Shown: positions 51,531 through 61,648 of the stretch, one piece after another
Layout: the number at the start of each line of letters is the position of its first letter
Numbering within the stretch: position 1 is the stretch's first letter
NCBI RefSeq assembly: GCF_918698085.1
Contig: NZ_CAKKLP010000006.1
Location: forward strand, 186,001-250,000
Reading direction: 5' to 3'
DNA: 64,000 nucleotides
Origin: Chryseobacterium sp. Bi04
GTDB lineage: Bacteria; Bacteroidota; Bacteroidia; Flavobacteriales; Weeksellaceae
Notes under the pieces: generated by a model
The model's input: only the letters and a program-made list of their open reading frames with translations
Database searches by the model: none
Told to the model about the DNA's origin: nothing
Translations under genes and position numbers: made by a program

Positions 51531-52319
51531 ATGATTGAAATAAAAAGATATTCACATCAGGCAGGCCATCCGGAGCCAAGACGGGTTATAAAATATACAC
51601 TCTTCTGGTGTGAAAGCGGAAATGCAGAAATTCTGATTGATGAAAACACCTTTATCCTGAAAGCCGGTCAAACCATCACCATTACTTCAGGACAGTTCCA
51701 TCAGCTAATCATGGTAGAAGGAGAACTGACTGCCCTGGAATTTACCCTGGATTTTTTCAGTAAAAGTGACCGTGATATTGAACTTATTTTCCACAACGGT
51801 CTTTTTTGCCATTTCGGAATGAATGAAATGATTAGTATTCAGCATCCATCATTTTTTACAGAAACACTCAGCCGGATTGAAAAAGAAATTGAAGAAAAAC
51901 CCTACCAATATCTGATCTCCACCCATTCTTTAATTGAATTATTATTGGTGGAAATCAACCGCAGTAAAATGGCAAACGGAGATGAAATATGGAAACCCAA
52001 CGCTCTGTTTTTAAAATTTCTCGAAAGCGTACGGAGTCATTTTGCTGACAATTATCCGGTAGCCCGTTTTGCAGATATATTGGGAACTACCGAAGCTAAA
52101 CTGAATGAAGTTTCAAAACTCCATACCCATAAAACAGCACAAAATGTCATCTATAGCCTTATCGTTTCCGAAGCGAAAAGATTATTACTTTATGAAAAGC
52201 TGAGCGTAAAAGAAATTGCTTACCAGCTTGGGTTTAATGATCCTTTTTATTTTTCTAATTTCTTTAAGAAGCATACTTCCCACTCTCCAAAAGATTATCA
52301 GAAGGCAGTAAAAAACTAA
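51531..52319 (+). CDS. AraC-family transcriptional regulator
   Basis: This 262-aa regulator has an N-terminal cupin-like sensor (about 10-100: VIKYTLFWCESGNAEILIDENTFIL, GQTITITSGQFHQL) and a C-terminal AraC HTH pair (about 165-260: LSVKEIAYQLGFNDPFYFSNFFKKHTSHSPKDY). It is followed by DoxX and cupin genes which it probably controls. Confidence 0.9.
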   Translation: MIEIKRYSHQAGHPEPRRVIKYTLFWCESGNAEILIDENTFILKAGQTITITSGQFHQLIMVEGELTALEFTLDFFSKSDRDIELIFHNGLFCHFGMNEMISIQHPSFFTETLSRIEKEIEEKPYQYLISTHSLIELLLVEINRSKMANGDEIWKPNALFLKFLESVRSHFADNYPVARFADILGTTEAKLNEVSKLHTHKTAQNVIYSLIVSEAKRLLLYEKLSVKEIAYQLGFNDPFYFSNFFKKHTSHSPKDYQKAVKN

Positions 52320-52407
52320 GATATTATATGCTTTTCCTGGAATTGTCTATTCTTTAGGAGGTCTCTTTCCCTGAACTTTGTACTTATAATTAAGACCTCA
52401 AATAAGT

Positions 52408-52824
52408 ATGAAAATTCAACAGGACATAGCCGTTTTTCTATTAAGAATAGCATTATCAGCAGGATTTTTATCGGCCACAGCAAGCAGATTGAATCTTTGG
52501 GGTTCTCAATCTTCCGGCTGGAAAAACTTTGTACACTATACCGCGGAAACCAATTCTTTTTTGCCTCAGTATCTGGTACCAGCAATTGCAGTATTATCAA
52601 CAGTTGCCGAGCTATCTATCGGGATCTTACTTCTTGTAGGATACCGTATAAACAAAGTTTCCCTTTGTGCATCCATACTCACCCTATTATTTGCTGTTGC
52701 CATGAGTATTTCTTTTGGGGTTAAAGAACCTCTGGATTATTCGGTTTTTGTATTCAGCGCCGGAGCCTTCCTGCTGAGTACTTTCTCCCATTACAAATGG
52801 ACCTTGGAACAACTTTTACAGTAA
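52408..52824 (+). CDS. DoxX-family membrane protein
   Basis: This 138-aa protein has four predicted membrane helices and a DoxX-type start (IQQDIAVFLLRIALSAGFLSATASRL). DoxX proteins take part in redox or sulfur stress responses, though many members are uncharacterised. A near-consensus GAACTTTG sequence lies 30 bp upstream. It is 22 bp upstream of a cupin gene, hence a likely operon. Confidence 0.82.
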   Translation: MKIQQDIAVFLLRIALSAGFLSATASRLNLWGSQSSGWKNFVHYTAETNSFLPQYLVPAIAVLSTVAELSIGILLLVGYRINKVSLCASILTLLFAVAMSISFGVKEPLDYSVFVFSAGAFLLSTFSHYKWTLEQLLQ

Positions 52825-52846
52825 TAACAATTTAAAATATATTATA

Positions 52847-53200
52847 ATGAACACAAACATTCACGATTATATCGTAAAAACAGAACAGAAAGAATGGCAG
52901 CCTCTCATTGAAAAAGGAATTCACTACGAGGGCATTTTTGTGAAATCTCTGAAATTTGATCCGGAGAAAAACCGCTCTACAACTATTGTATTAAAATTTG
53001 AACCCGGAGCAAGTTACCCTTACCACAATCATCCTGCAGGGGAAGAACTTTACATCTTAGAAGGGAATGCTCATATTGCAGGTACTCCATTGGAAAAAGG
53101 AGATTATCTGTATACACCGCCCACTTTTAAGCATTCCGTAACCTCTGAAAATGGCTGTACTATTCTCTTTATCGTTCCTGAAGAAGTGGAAATACTTTAA
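52847..53200 (+). CDS. Cupin-domain protein (ChrR-like)
   Basis: This 117-aa single cupin has the metal-ligand set His60, His62, Glu66 (PYHNHPAGEELYILEG) and His96 (FKHSV). It resembles the ChrR cupin C-terminal domain, which senses or handles oxidants. It pairs with the DoxX gene and the AraC regulator. Confidence 0.85.
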   Translation: MNTNIHDYIVKTEQKEWQPLIEKGIHYEGIFVKSLKFDPEKNRSTTIVLKFEPGASYPYHNHPAGEELYILEGNAHIAGTPLEKGDYLYTPPTFKHSVTSENGCTILFIVPEEVEIL

Positions 53201-53694
53201 TTGGGCTATCTTCTCTAGTGGAAGGAGTTTCATATGACAATTGCTACAATTAACTCGCTAACAACAAAAAAATCCGAAGTACAAAAAAACCTTCTACTTC
53301 AGATTTGATATAATTAAATGGTAATCTTTATTATTTTACTTCTTCGAAGCCTATCTCCAATTTGAAATAAAAAATAATACCGAAAAAGCTAGGATATAAA
53401 TAAGTTCTACTTATAATAACAACTAAGCATGTTTATTTTAAAACAAAATTATAATAAAACACAACATACTGTAAATAAACAATTTAACTTAATTTATTTT
53501 TCAAATGAATGAGAATTATATACTACATTTGTAAGTATAAAATGCAGGTATTATAAAAATCCATACTGATTTTATTTTGTAAGGTAAGTATGATTCTAAA
53601 ATAAGCTTTATTATAACAAGTTAATTTCTTTTATTTTCCTCTTTTATACTATAAACACAATTTAAAAGGGTTGTTACCTCATAGCTAAAATACT
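53201..53694. other. AT-rich intergenic region before the pore-forming toxin gene
   Basis: No gene is seen. A hairpin AAATCCGAAGTA ... TACTTCAGATTT spans 53268-53306 (possible terminator on the minus strand), and a TACATTTG -7 element is at 53524-53531. Confidence 0.45.
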
Positions 53695-54736
53695 ATGAAA
53701 AAAAATTATTTAAGATCTCTATATATAGGGGTCACAGTATTATCTATTGTTTCCTGTTCACGAACTGACAGTACTGGCATGTTAGAAAATGAAAAACCTA
53801 TTAGCTCTAAAAATGCTGGAAATAAAACAGAAAAGGAATTGCTAGCTAGAGGTTGGACATTGGTAAAAGAAATTGATTTGATGCCAGACCTCAAAAAAAG
53901 TCTTAAAATTTCCACATCCGCAAAATCTATGGAACAATCGGACATCAAAATTCCTTTTACAGAAAAATTCTTATCACAAATGGGGTGGGATTTGAGCGAT
54001 ACTAACAATGGCAGGGCTGAGATACAAGAGATCATAAAAACAGCTGAAATCTTTAACCCCCGGAGGTGAAAATCCTAATCCTGATGCCGTACTTTTTACC
54101 CGTGATTTTGCTTTGAATCGTAAGAATATTAAAGAAGAAAAAAACTGGTGGAAAGCAGACACTTATGTAAAGTTAGGAAAACCGGAACTTGTAGCTAATC
54201 CTAATCAGTTGGAATTACCTGATGAAGTTTTTTCAACAGAAGTAATGAATAGCAGTAATGAAGACAGTGAAATTACGGTAACCTATTCTTATAAAACAGG
54301 TTATAAATACACTTGGAATACAAAATATTCAGGTAGCCTGAAAACCTCTGTAACTTATAAAGCAGGTGTTCCATTAGTTCTTGAAGGGCAAGTTACTGTA
54401 GAATGGATAGTGGGTGGAGAGAAGTCTTGGGGAGAAGATACTACAAACGAAAAAACCTTAACCAGCTCCTATAAAACAAAGATACCTGCTAATAGTAAAA
54501 AAAGCATTAAAGTATTTACAAAGATGCAAAGCTCGGAAGTGAATTACACAGTTCCAATAACTGTAAATGGTACTTATGTTTTATGTACACCGGGCTATAG
54601 GTATGAAATAAATAACAGTGATATCACCAAAGGTTTACTAAGAGATAGTTCTATTCCTATGGATGAGAAAGGAATCATAAAAACTATCGCCAATTCAACT
54701 GTTAAAATATTAGAATCACCTGCTGTAAAATTATAA
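53695..54736 (+). pseudogene. Aerolysin/ETX-MTX2-like pore-forming lipoprotein, frameshifted
   Basis: Two frames together encode one protein. The first (53695-54069) has a lipobox (LSIVSC, Cys21) and an N-terminal domain ending TAEIFNPRR; the second continues from GGENPNPDAVLFTRDFALNR to 54736. Removing one C from the C5 run at 54057-54061 joins them as EIFNPGGENPNPDAV, about 346 aa. The C-terminal part has the Thr/Ser-rich long beta-strands of the ETX/MTX2 aerolysin family (VTYSYKTGYKYTWNTKYSGS, VTVEWIVGGEKSW, TSSYKTKIPANSKKSI, VNYTVPITVNGTY). Either disabled, a sequencing error, or slippage-controlled. Confidence 0.78.
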
Positions 54737-54803
54737 ATTCCGAATAAAGAATTGGTGATCTCTATTAGTTGATCACTCTTCCGGAATAGAGACATTCTGA
54801 AAC

Positions 54804-54839
54804 TAAAAAAACCCCCAAGTAAAAACTGGGGGTTTATTA
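54804..54839. terminator. Terminator shared by dnaK and the pore-forming toxin gene
   Basis: AAAACCCCCA ... TGGGGGTTTA with A-run on the left and T-rich right side; located between convergent genes and usable on both strands. Confidence 0.85.
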
Positions 54840-54853
54840 TAATATTAAAAAAA

Positions 54854-56755
54854 TTATTTTACTTCTTCGAAGTCTGCATCCTGTACATCTTCACCTCCTG
54901 CATTGTTACCTCCAGGATTTTGAGCTCCTGCTCCTGCATCAGCACCCGGCTGTTGACCTGCTGCATACAATTCTTCAGAAGCTGCCATCCATGCTGCATC
55001 TAAAGCTTCAGTTTTAGCTTTTACATCATCAACATTTTTAGCTTCAAAAGCTGTTTTCAATTCTGTGTGAGCTGCTTCGATAGCTGCCTTTTTATCAGCA
55101 GAAAGCTTTTCACCGAATTCTTTCAATTGCTTTTCAGTCTGGAAGATCAATCCGTCTGCTTTGTTGAAGATTTCAACTTCCTCTTTTTTCTTGGCATCCG
55201 CTGCAGAGTTCTCCTGAGCTTCTTTTTTCATTCTTTCAATTTCCTCATCAGAAAGACCTGAAGAAGCCTGAATTTTGATAGTCTGCTCCTTACCTGTTCC
55301 TTTATCTTTAGCAGATACACTTAAGATACCGTTGGCATCAATATCGAAAGTTACTTCAATTTGAGGAACTCCTCTTGGTGCTGGTGGAATATCTGTAAGA
55401 TCAAATCTACCGATTTCTTTGTTGTCGTTGAACATAGATCTTTCTCCCTGTCCTACTCTGATGCTTACCGCTGGCTGATTGTCAGAAGCTGTAGAGAACA
55501 CCTCAGACTTTTTAGTTGGAATTGTAGTATTCGCTTCAATTAATTTAGTGAATACAGAACCCATAGTTTCAATACCTAAAGAAAGTGGTGTAACGTCAAG
55601 AAGTAATACGTCTTTTACGTCTCCCGTCAATACACCTCCCTGGATAGCTGCACCAATAGCAACAACCTCATCCGGGTTAACACCTTTAGATGGTTTTTTA
55701 CCGAAGAATTTTTCTACTTCTTCCTGGATAATAGGGATTCTTGTAGAACCTCCTACCAAGATTACTTCGTCAATATCAGAAGTTGATAAACCTGCATCTT
55801 TTAATGCTTTAGCAACCGGCTCCATAGATCTTCTTACTAAATCAGCAGATAACTGCTCAAATTTAGCTTTAGTTAAAGACTTCACTAAGTGTTTAGGACC
55901 TGTAGCTGTAGCTGTGATGTATGGTAAGTTGATTTCAGTCTGAGCAGAAGAAGATAACTCAACTTTTGCTTTTTCAGCAGCTTCTTTCAATCTTTGAAGA
56001 GCAATAGCATCAGTTTTTAAATCTACACCTTCCTCAGCTTTGAACTCATCAGCCATCCAGTTGATGATCACATCATCAAAGTCATCACCTCCTAAGTGAG
56101 TATCTCCGTTTGTAGACAATACTTCAAATACACCATCTCCCAAATCAAGGATAGAGATATCGAAAGTACCACCACCAAGATCATATACTGCGATTTTCTG
56201 ATCTTTATGGTTTTTATCAAGACCATAAGCTAACGCTGCAGCTGTAGGCTCATTGATAATTCTTTCTACTTTAAGACCTGCAATTTCACCAGCCTCTTTA
56301 GTAGCCTGTCTTTGCGCGTCATTGAAGTAGGCAGGAACAGTAATTACCGCTCTTGTTACTTCTTGTCCAAGGTAATCTTCAGCAGTTTTCTTCATTTTCT
56401 GAAGCGTCATTGCAGAAATTTCCTGTGGAGTATATTCTCTATCGTCAATTTTTACTTTTACCGTATCGTTTGGTCCGCTTACTACTTCATAAGGTACTCT
56501 TGAAATTTCTTTAGCATCTTCTTTAAAATGAGTTCCGATAAATCTTTTGATAGAGTATACAGTTTTCTTTGGATTCGTTACAGCCTGTCTTTTTGCAGGA
56601 TCACCTACTTTTCTTTCACCATCTTCTGTAAATGCTACAATAGAAGGTGTTGTTCTTTTACCTTCAGCATTTGGGATAACAACAGGGTCTTTACCCTCCA
56701 TAACAGCAACACAAGAGTTGGTTGTACCTAAGTCAATTCCAATTATTTTACTCAT
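54854..56755 (-). CDS. dnaK: Chaperone DnaK (Hsp70)
   Basis: This 633-aa protein is a complete Hsp70: the ATPase starts [18 protein letters not shown], has [12 protein letters not shown] and [11 protein letters not shown], followed by the substrate domain and the C-terminal lid, ending [12 protein letters not shown]. No dnaJ or grpE is adjacent, as is common in Bacteroidota. It has its own promoter region of 600 bp upstream without genes. Confidence 0.97.
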   Translation of the reverse strand: MSKIIGIDLGTTNSCVAVMEGKDPVVIPNAEGKRTTPSIVAFTEDGERKVGDPAKRQAVTNPKKTVYSIKRFIGTHFKEDAKEISRVPYEVVSGPNDTVKVKIDDREYTPQEISAMTLQKMKKTAEDYLGQEVTRAVITVPAYFNDAQRQATKEAGEIAGLKVERIINEPTAAALAYGLDKNHKDQKIAVYDLGGGTFDISILDLGDGVFEVLSTNGDTHLGGDDFDDVIINWMADEFKAEEGVDLKTDAIALQRLKEAAEKAKVELSSSAQTEINLPYITATATGPKHLVKSLTKAKFEQLSADLVRRSMEPVAKALKDAGLSTSDIDEVILVGGSTRIPIIQEEVEKFFGKKPSKGVNPDEVVAIGAAIQGGVLTGDVKDVLLLDVTPLSLGIETMGSVFTKLIEANTTIPTKKSEVFSTASDNQPAVSIRVGQGERSMFNDNKEIGRFDLTDIPPAPRGVPQIEVTFDIDANGILSVSAKDKGTGKEQTIKIQASSGLSDEEIERMKKEAQENSAADAKKKEEVEIFNKADGLIFQTEKQLKEFGEKLSADKKAAIEAAHTELKTAFEAKNVDDVKAKTEALDAAWMAASEELYAAGQQPGADAGAGAQNPGGNNAGGEDVQDADFEEVK

Positions 56756-57370
56756 AATATTTTATTTTTTCTAATTTTTAAGTTTAATTTATACTCTCAA
56801 TTTCTCAATATCTGTACCATTCAAAGAATTATGACAAAATGACACAATAAAAATAAAAACCCCGGTATATCGAGGTTTTCTATAGATTAATATGGAAATT
56901 TTTTCAGCTAAACAGCAGCCAATCTCCCCGGATCTGTGAAGGAAAATTTAAAATATAGCCTATTATATTCTCATTGAAGTTATATGCTACAAGCATCCTT
57001 CAAACTCAAAGTATTGAAAAACATAGATCCTGATGTTTTTATATATTATCTTTCCAGAATAATATCTTACAGAAGCCGGATAATGCTCAAAAACATACTG
57101 TGCTTTCAGCTTTATTACAGCATCAAACTGCTGCATATGATTGGGTTATATTTTGTTGTCCCATGCAATAAGCTCAGTACAATTGTTTTTTTCATGAAAT
57201 TTAATTATTATAAAATAAAAATATATTGATTCACGATCATCTACAGATAATTATTATCAACCAAAAAGCAATAATTCACTCTTCTTTAAAAATTAATCAA
57301 AGTTTAACCTTATAAATAGAGTCAGAAACTTTACGAATTATTATTTTTGATAAATTATATACATTTAAGA
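56756..57370. other. Intergenic region between divergent dnaK and ppk1
   Basis: A hairpin AAAACC-CCG-TATAT-CG-GGTTTT is at 56856-56879. A TATTTTTG -7 element (57342-57349) lies 22 bp before the ppk1 start. An ORF of 81 codons at 56984 has no protein-like features. Nothing else is supported. Confidence 0.45.
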
Positions 57371-59443
57371 ATGTCATTACACTTTAATCCGCGAGATATT
57401 ACATGGCTTGCCTTCAATGAAAGAGTTTTACAGGAAGCTATGGATGAGAAAGTTCCTCTTCATTTAAGAATACGTTTCCTCGGAATTTTTTCCAACAACC
57501 TGGATGAATTCTTCAGAGTACGTGTTGCCGGATTAAAGCGTGCCATGGATTTTAAGGAAAAAGTGATCGCTGAATCTTTCTATCAGCCCCCTTCCAAAAT
57601 TCTTCAGCACATTAATGATATTGTAATGAGGCATCAGTTGAATTTCGATAAAACCTGGAAAAAAATTCAGGCAGAGATGGCTGATCATAAAGTTTTCATT
57701 AAAAATTCTAAAAATCTGACCGCAAAGCAAAAAGAATTTGTCAGAAACTATTTTGATGAAGTGGTAGAATCTAATGTAATTCCTATTTTGCTTCATGAAA
57801 ACACTCCCATGCCTTATTTGAGGGACAAAAGCCTTTATCTGGGTGTTGCCATGAGAAAAAAAGACTGGCAGTATTCCAGCAATTATGCCATTATTGAAAT
57901 ACCTTCCCGCTTTGTCGGAAGATTTGTACTCCTTCCTACCGAAGATCCTGAAGAGAAAAATGTAATGCTGCTGGAAGATGTCATCACGTTCAATCTACCT
58001 CACATTTTCTCATATTTTGGCTATGATGAATTTGCAGCCAATGCCTTTAAAGTTACAAAAGATGCTGAACTGGACCTGGATAATGACATCCGTACCAACT
58101 TTGCAGAAAAAATAGAAAAAGGTCTCAAAAACAGAAGAAAAGGAAAACCCACCCGTTTTGTTTTTGATAAAGATATGGATAAGGCCCTGCTGGAGCTCCT
58201 GATCAGAAAGCTTAACCTTACTAAAAAAGACAGTATTATTCCGGGAGGAAAAATCCATAACTTCAAGCATTTCATGGACTTTCCTGATGTTTTTGAAACC
58301 TATGAAAGACCGGTAGAAAGAACTTCTTTTACCCATCAGGCTTTTGAACATGGAGAAAGAGTGACAGATGTTATTTTAAAAGACGATGTCCTTCTCAGCT
58401 TCCCTTATCATAAATACAATCCGGTAATCGATCTTCTGCGTGAAGCCGCAATGGACCCGGATGTAAAATCTATACAGATCACCGCCTACCGCATGGCAAG
58501 CAGCTCCAAAATCATTAATGCCCTGATCTATGCTGCAAGAAATGGCAAAGAAGTAACGGTCATGCTGGAGCTTCAGGCAAGATTTGATGAAGAATCCAAT
58601 CTGAAATGGAAGGATATGCTGGAACCTGAAGGAATTACAGTACTGGTAGGACTTCCGAACAAAAAGGTTCATGCCAAGCTTTGTGTCATCAAAAAAAGAG
58701 CCCACAATAAAACCATCCAATATGGATTTGTCAGCACTGGAAATTTCAATGAAAAAACAGCAAAAATCTACGGAGACCATTTATTGCTGACCACTGACCG
58801 TGGCATTATGGCAGACATTAATAAAGTATTCAGTGTATTGAAAAAACCAAAAGATGATTATCTCCCGGTACTGAAAACCTGCAAAAATTTATTGGTTTGC
58901 CCACAATTTATGCGTGAAAAGATTGTTCATCATATTGATAAAGAGATTGAAGAAGCTAAAGCAGGAAGAAGAGCCGAAATTATTGTTAAGGCCAATTCTC
59001 TCAGCGACAGATCCCTGATCGAAAAACTGTATGAGGCCGCAAAGGCAGGAGTGGTTACAAGGCTCATCGTAAGAGGAATCTATTGTGCCGTTAACCAAAA
59101 AGATTTTAAAGAAAAAATAAAAGCGATAAGTATCGTTGATGAATATCTGGAACATGCCAGAGTAATGTATTTCTATAATAAAGGGAGTGAAGATATGTAT
59201 ATTTCCTCTGCAGACTGGATGACCAGAAATCTTGATTACAGAATTGAGGCTGCAGCCAGAATTACAGACAAAAACCTTAAAAAAGAATTAAAAGACATAC
59301 TGAATATTCAGCTTAGTGACAATGTAAAGGCAAGGATTTTAGATAAGAAACTGAGCAATGAATATGTAAGAAATGACAAGAAAGAATGCCGTTCTCAAAT
59401 AGAAACCTATAAATATTTAAAAGCTAAAACTAATAAAAAATGA
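57371..59443 (+). CDS. ppk1: Polyphosphate kinase 1
   Basis: This 690-aa enzyme makes polyphosphate from ATP. I choose the ATG at 57371 (MSLHFNPRDITWLAFNERVLQEA), since the earlier frame start lies on the -7 promoter element. The autophosphorylated His is His434 in KKVHAKLCVIKKR (E. coli His435); the second essential His is His595 in EYLEHARVMYF. The N, head, C1 and C2 domains are all present. Its stop overlaps the start of the exopolyphosphatase gene. Confidence 0.95.
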   Translation: MSLHFNPRDITWLAFNERVLQEAMDEKVPLHLRIRFLGIFSNNLDEFFRVRVAGLKRAMDFKEKVIAESFYQPPSKILQHINDIVMRHQLNFDKTWKKIQAEMADHKVFIKNSKNLTAKQKEFVRNYFDEVVESNVIPILLHENTPMPYLRDKSLYLGVAMRKKDWQYSSNYAIIEIPSRFVGRFVLLPTEDPEEKNVMLLEDVITFNLPHIFSYFGYDEFAANAFKVTKDAELDLDNDIRTNFAEKIEKGLKNRRKGKPTRFVFDKDMDKALLELLIRKLNLTKKDSIIPGGKIHNFKHFMDFPDVFETYERPVERTSFTHQAFEHGERVTDVILKDDVLLSFPYHKYNPVIDLLREAAMDPDVKSIQITAYRMASSSKIINALIYAARNGKEVTVMLELQARFDEESNLKWKDMLEPEGITVLVGLPNKKVHAKLCVIKKRAHNKTIQYGFVSTGNFNEKTAKIYGDHLLLTTDRGIMADINKVFSVLKKPKDDYLPVLKTCKNLLVCPQFMREKIVHHIDKEIEEAKAGRRAEIIVKANSLSDRSLIEKLYEAAKAGVVTRLIVRGIYCAVNQKDFKEKIKAISIVDEYLEHARVMYFYNKGSEDMYISSADWMTRNLDYRIEAAARITDKNLKKELKDILNIQLSDNVKARILDKKLSNEYVRNDKKECRSQIETYKYLKAKTNKK

Positions 59444-60324
59444 AGATCGCAGCGATAGACATAGGAAGTAATGCAGCCCGACTTCTTATTAATGAAGTAA
59501 AAATAAATAATAGAAAACCTGAATTCATTAAGCTCAATCTTTTGAGAATCCCTCTGAGATTGGGGATGGATGTTTTCACCATTGGCAAAATAGGCAGCGA
59601 AAGAGAGAAAATGGTCATTGATGCCATGAAGATCTTTAGCGACCTTATGAATATCTATAAAGTAGACCATTACAGAGCCTGTGCTACAAGTGCCATGCGT
59701 GATGCAGCAAACGGTAATGAAATCATCAGACAGGTTCAGGAAACATCAGGAATCAATATAGAAATTATTTCCGGAGATGAAGAAGCTACCCTGATTTATG
59801 AGAACCATGTAGCTGAAGGGCTTGATAAAGATTTTGCCTATCTATACATTGATGTAGGCGGAGGTTCTACAGAACTTACCTTCTACGAAAACGGTAAAAT
59901 GCTCTATGAAAGATCCTTCAATATCGGGACAATCCGCCTGCTTAATAATCTGGTCACCGCAGACAACTGGAAAGAGATGAAAGAGGAGATCAAAAAAAAT
60001 ATTATCAGTAAAAAGCCGATTGTGGCTATAGGTTCAGGAGGAAATATCAACAAGATTTTCTCCATGAGCAAAACAAAAGAAGGCAAACCAATGTCTTTAT
60101 CTCATCTTAAAAAGGTATATAAGGAATTTAATGAACTTTCAGTAGATGAAAGGATGACAAACTACAGCCTGAGAGAAGACAGAGCAGATGTTTTAGTTCC
60201 TGCCCTGCGTATTTTCAATAATATAATGTCCTGGTCAGATATCAATAGGATTTTCGTTCCTAAGATTTCTGTGGCCGATGGATTGATCCAGAATATATAC
60301 AGCCAGTTACAGCATAAAAAATAA
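59440..60324 (+). CDS. ppx: Exopolyphosphatase / pppGpp phosphatase (Ppx/GppA)
   Basis: This 294-aa enzyme degrades polyphosphate or the pppGpp alarmone. ASKHA-type phosphate loops are AAIDIGSNAARLLI (3-16), the SAMRDAANG region and IDVGGGSTEL (about 143-152). It has only the core Ppx domain (no HD domain), as is typical in flavobacteria. The start ATG overlaps the ppk1 stop (ATGA), so synthesis and degradation are translated in step. Confidence 0.93.
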   Translation: MKIAAIDIGSNAARLLINEVKINNRKPEFIKLNLLRIPLRLGMDVFTIGKIGSEREKMVIDAMKIFSDLMNIYKVDHYRACATSAMRDAANGNEIIRQVQETSGINIEIISGDEEATLIYENHVAEGLDKDFAYLYIDVGGGSTELTFYENGKMLYERSFNIGTIRLLNNLVTADNWKEMKEEIKKNIISKKPIVAIGSGGNINKIFSMSKTKEGKPMSLSHLKKVYKEFNELSVDERMTNYSLREDRADVLVPALRIFNNIMSWSDINRIFVPKISVADGLIQNIYSQLQHKK

Positions 60325-60344
60325 TTTTCACAGCATAATATTTG

Positions 60345-60372
60345 AAAACCGGGCTCTATTGTTCCGGTTTTT
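60345..60372 (+). terminator. Terminator of ppk1-ppx
   Basis: AAAACCGG ... CCGGTTTTT: an 8-bp stem and T tail about 20 bp after the ppx stop. Confidence 0.8.
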
Positions 60373-60491
60373 CGTTTTTCAGAAGCTATTTCCTGCTTTC
60401 CGCTGTATCTTTTTCTGCAGCCGCTTTACAGCCATTCCGGAAAAAGGATGCCGCTGCAATCAGGGCTGGGAATGTTTATTTATTATCTAAA

Positions 60492-60566
60492 ATTAAGTTT
60501 TGGCTGAAGCCAGAGGAGATATGTTTCCAGATGAAAGCGGACTAAAGTCCGCTCCTATTGAATTTT
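60492..60566. repeat. Solo REP pair related to the RAYT locus
   Basis: AAGTTTTGGCTGAAGCC and AGCGGACTAAAGTCCGCTCC, then TATTGAATTTT. Order, spacing and flanks match block A at 11052-11118. The second stem has GGAC/GTCC in place of GGGC/GCCC, i.e. with compensating changes on both arms. Confidence 0.75.
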
Positions 60567-60577
60567 AACAGCAATAT

Positions 60578-60624
60578 CTTTACTCTTTACTCTTTACTCT
60601 TTACTCTTTACTCTTTACTCTTTA
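60578..60624. repeat. Heptanucleotide tandem repeat (CTTTACT), 6.7 copies
   Basis: Six full perfect units from 60578 to 60619 and a partial seventh. The tract ends 89 bp before the start of the next gene, with a TAACTTTA sequence (near TAnnTTTG) at 60658-60665 between them. No other content is seen in the rest of this 389-bp gap. Confidence 0.93.
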
Positions 60625-60713
60625 TTACTTATTTTTTATTCTTTAAATTAAAATCCCTAACTTTAAAGTAATTCCTATCTCTCATTCGTCTTACAACTAT
60701 CAATAGCAATACA

Positions 60714-61367
60714 ATGACTCCGATCAAAATAATTCTTACAGGAGCTACCGGAATGGTAGGTGAAGGTGTTTTAATGGAATGCCTGGAAAACCCGAACGTT
60801 TCTGAAATATTGAGCATAAGCAGAAAACCTTCAGGAAAGCAGCATTCAAAACTAAAGGAATATCTTGTTTCTGACTTTTTGTCAATAGATATCAATGATG
60901 AAAAACTGAAAGGCTATGACGCCTGTTTTTTCTGTGCCGGTATCAGCAGCGTTGGAATGAGCGAGGAAGATTATACTAAAATTACCTACGATACCACCCT
61001 TCATATAGCAAAAGCTGTCCTGAATCAAAATCCGCAAATGGTCTTTAATTATGTTTCAGGAGCTCAGACTGATAGTACGGAAAGTGGAAAAATGATGTGG
61101 GCAAGAGTGAAAGGGAAAACAGAAAATGCTTTAAAAAAGATGAATTTTAAAGATGTTTACAACTTTCGTCCCGGTTTTATGAAACCTATTGAAGGCCAAT
61201 TGAATGTAAAATGGTTTTTCAAACCTTTTATTTGGTTTTTTCCTGTTTTTTTACCGTCAAAATCATTATCTTTACACGAAGTGGGAAGAGCAATGATCAA
61301 TGCTGTACAAAAAGGATACCCAACTTCCACTTTAGAGATTAGAGATATTAAAAATTTAGCGATATGA
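60714..61367 (+). CDS. NAD(P)-binding epimerase-like protein
   Basis: This 217-aa Rossmann protein has the dinucleotide-binding motif LTGATGMVGEGVL (8-20) and FCAGISSVGMSEEDYTKITYD. No SDR-type Tyr-x-x-x-Lys catalytic pair is evident (VSGAQTDSTESGKMMWARVKGKTE may take this place). It resembles small NmrA/YwnB-like epimerases. It has an ATGA overlap with a small membrane ORF. Confidence 0.82.
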   Translation: MTPIKIILTGATGMVGEGVLMECLENPNVSEILSISRKPSGKQHSKLKEYLVSDFLSIDINDEKLKGYDACFFCAGISSVGMSEEDYTKITYDTTLHIAKAVLNQNPQMVFNYVSGAQTDSTESGKMMWARVKGKTENALKKMNFKDVYNFRPGFMKPIEGQLNVKWFFKPFIWFFPVFLPSKSLSLHEVGRAMINAVQKGYPTSTLEIRDIKNLAI

Positions 61368-61516
61368 GAGACATGTTAAAAAGAATTGTTCTGGTTATTT
61401 TTGTACTCTTACTCCTGACTGCAGTGTCAGGATTTTTCTATATGCAGCAACACCCTCTGGAAGGAAGTAAATCCGGAAGTATCCTCAATTTTTCCGGTCA
61501 GTCTGTCAATAAATAA
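61364..61516 (+). CDS. Small membrane ORF, 50 aa
   Basis: The ATG overlaps the TGA of the epimerase-like gene. The protein has a single helix (RIVLVIFVLLLLTAVSGFFYM) and a short hydrophilic end (HPLEGSKSGSILNFSGQSVNK). No family is recognised. Coupling suggests it is translated. Confidence 0.55.
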   Translation: MRDMLKRIVLVIFVLLLLTAVSGFFYMQQHPLEGSKSGSILNFSGQSVNK

Positions 61517-61648
61517 TTCCATGATTTATTAACCTCTATCATATATTTAATATTTTACAAACCTATTTTTTAAACATTTCTTAAAATTCCCTTAAGATAG
61601 TTGACAAACATAAAGTTCATTTTTGCATTTATCTAATAAAAGTAAAAA

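Noticed and set aside
55479..55943. 154-codon ORF on the plus strand opposite dnaK
   Set aside because: A shadow of dnaK caused by its codon usage; no family features.
56984..57229. 81-codon ORF between dnaK and ppk1
   Set aside because: AT-rich low-complexity product (Ile/Leu/Tyr/Lys), no coupling to a neighbour and no recognisable motif.
58376..58780. 134-codon minus-strand ORF opposite ppk1
   Set aside because: Antisense shadow within a highly conserved gene.
60578..60624. Tandem repeat considered as a possible CRISPR remnant
   Set aside because: Units are 7 bp and directly adjacent without spacers; it is a simple sequence repeat.
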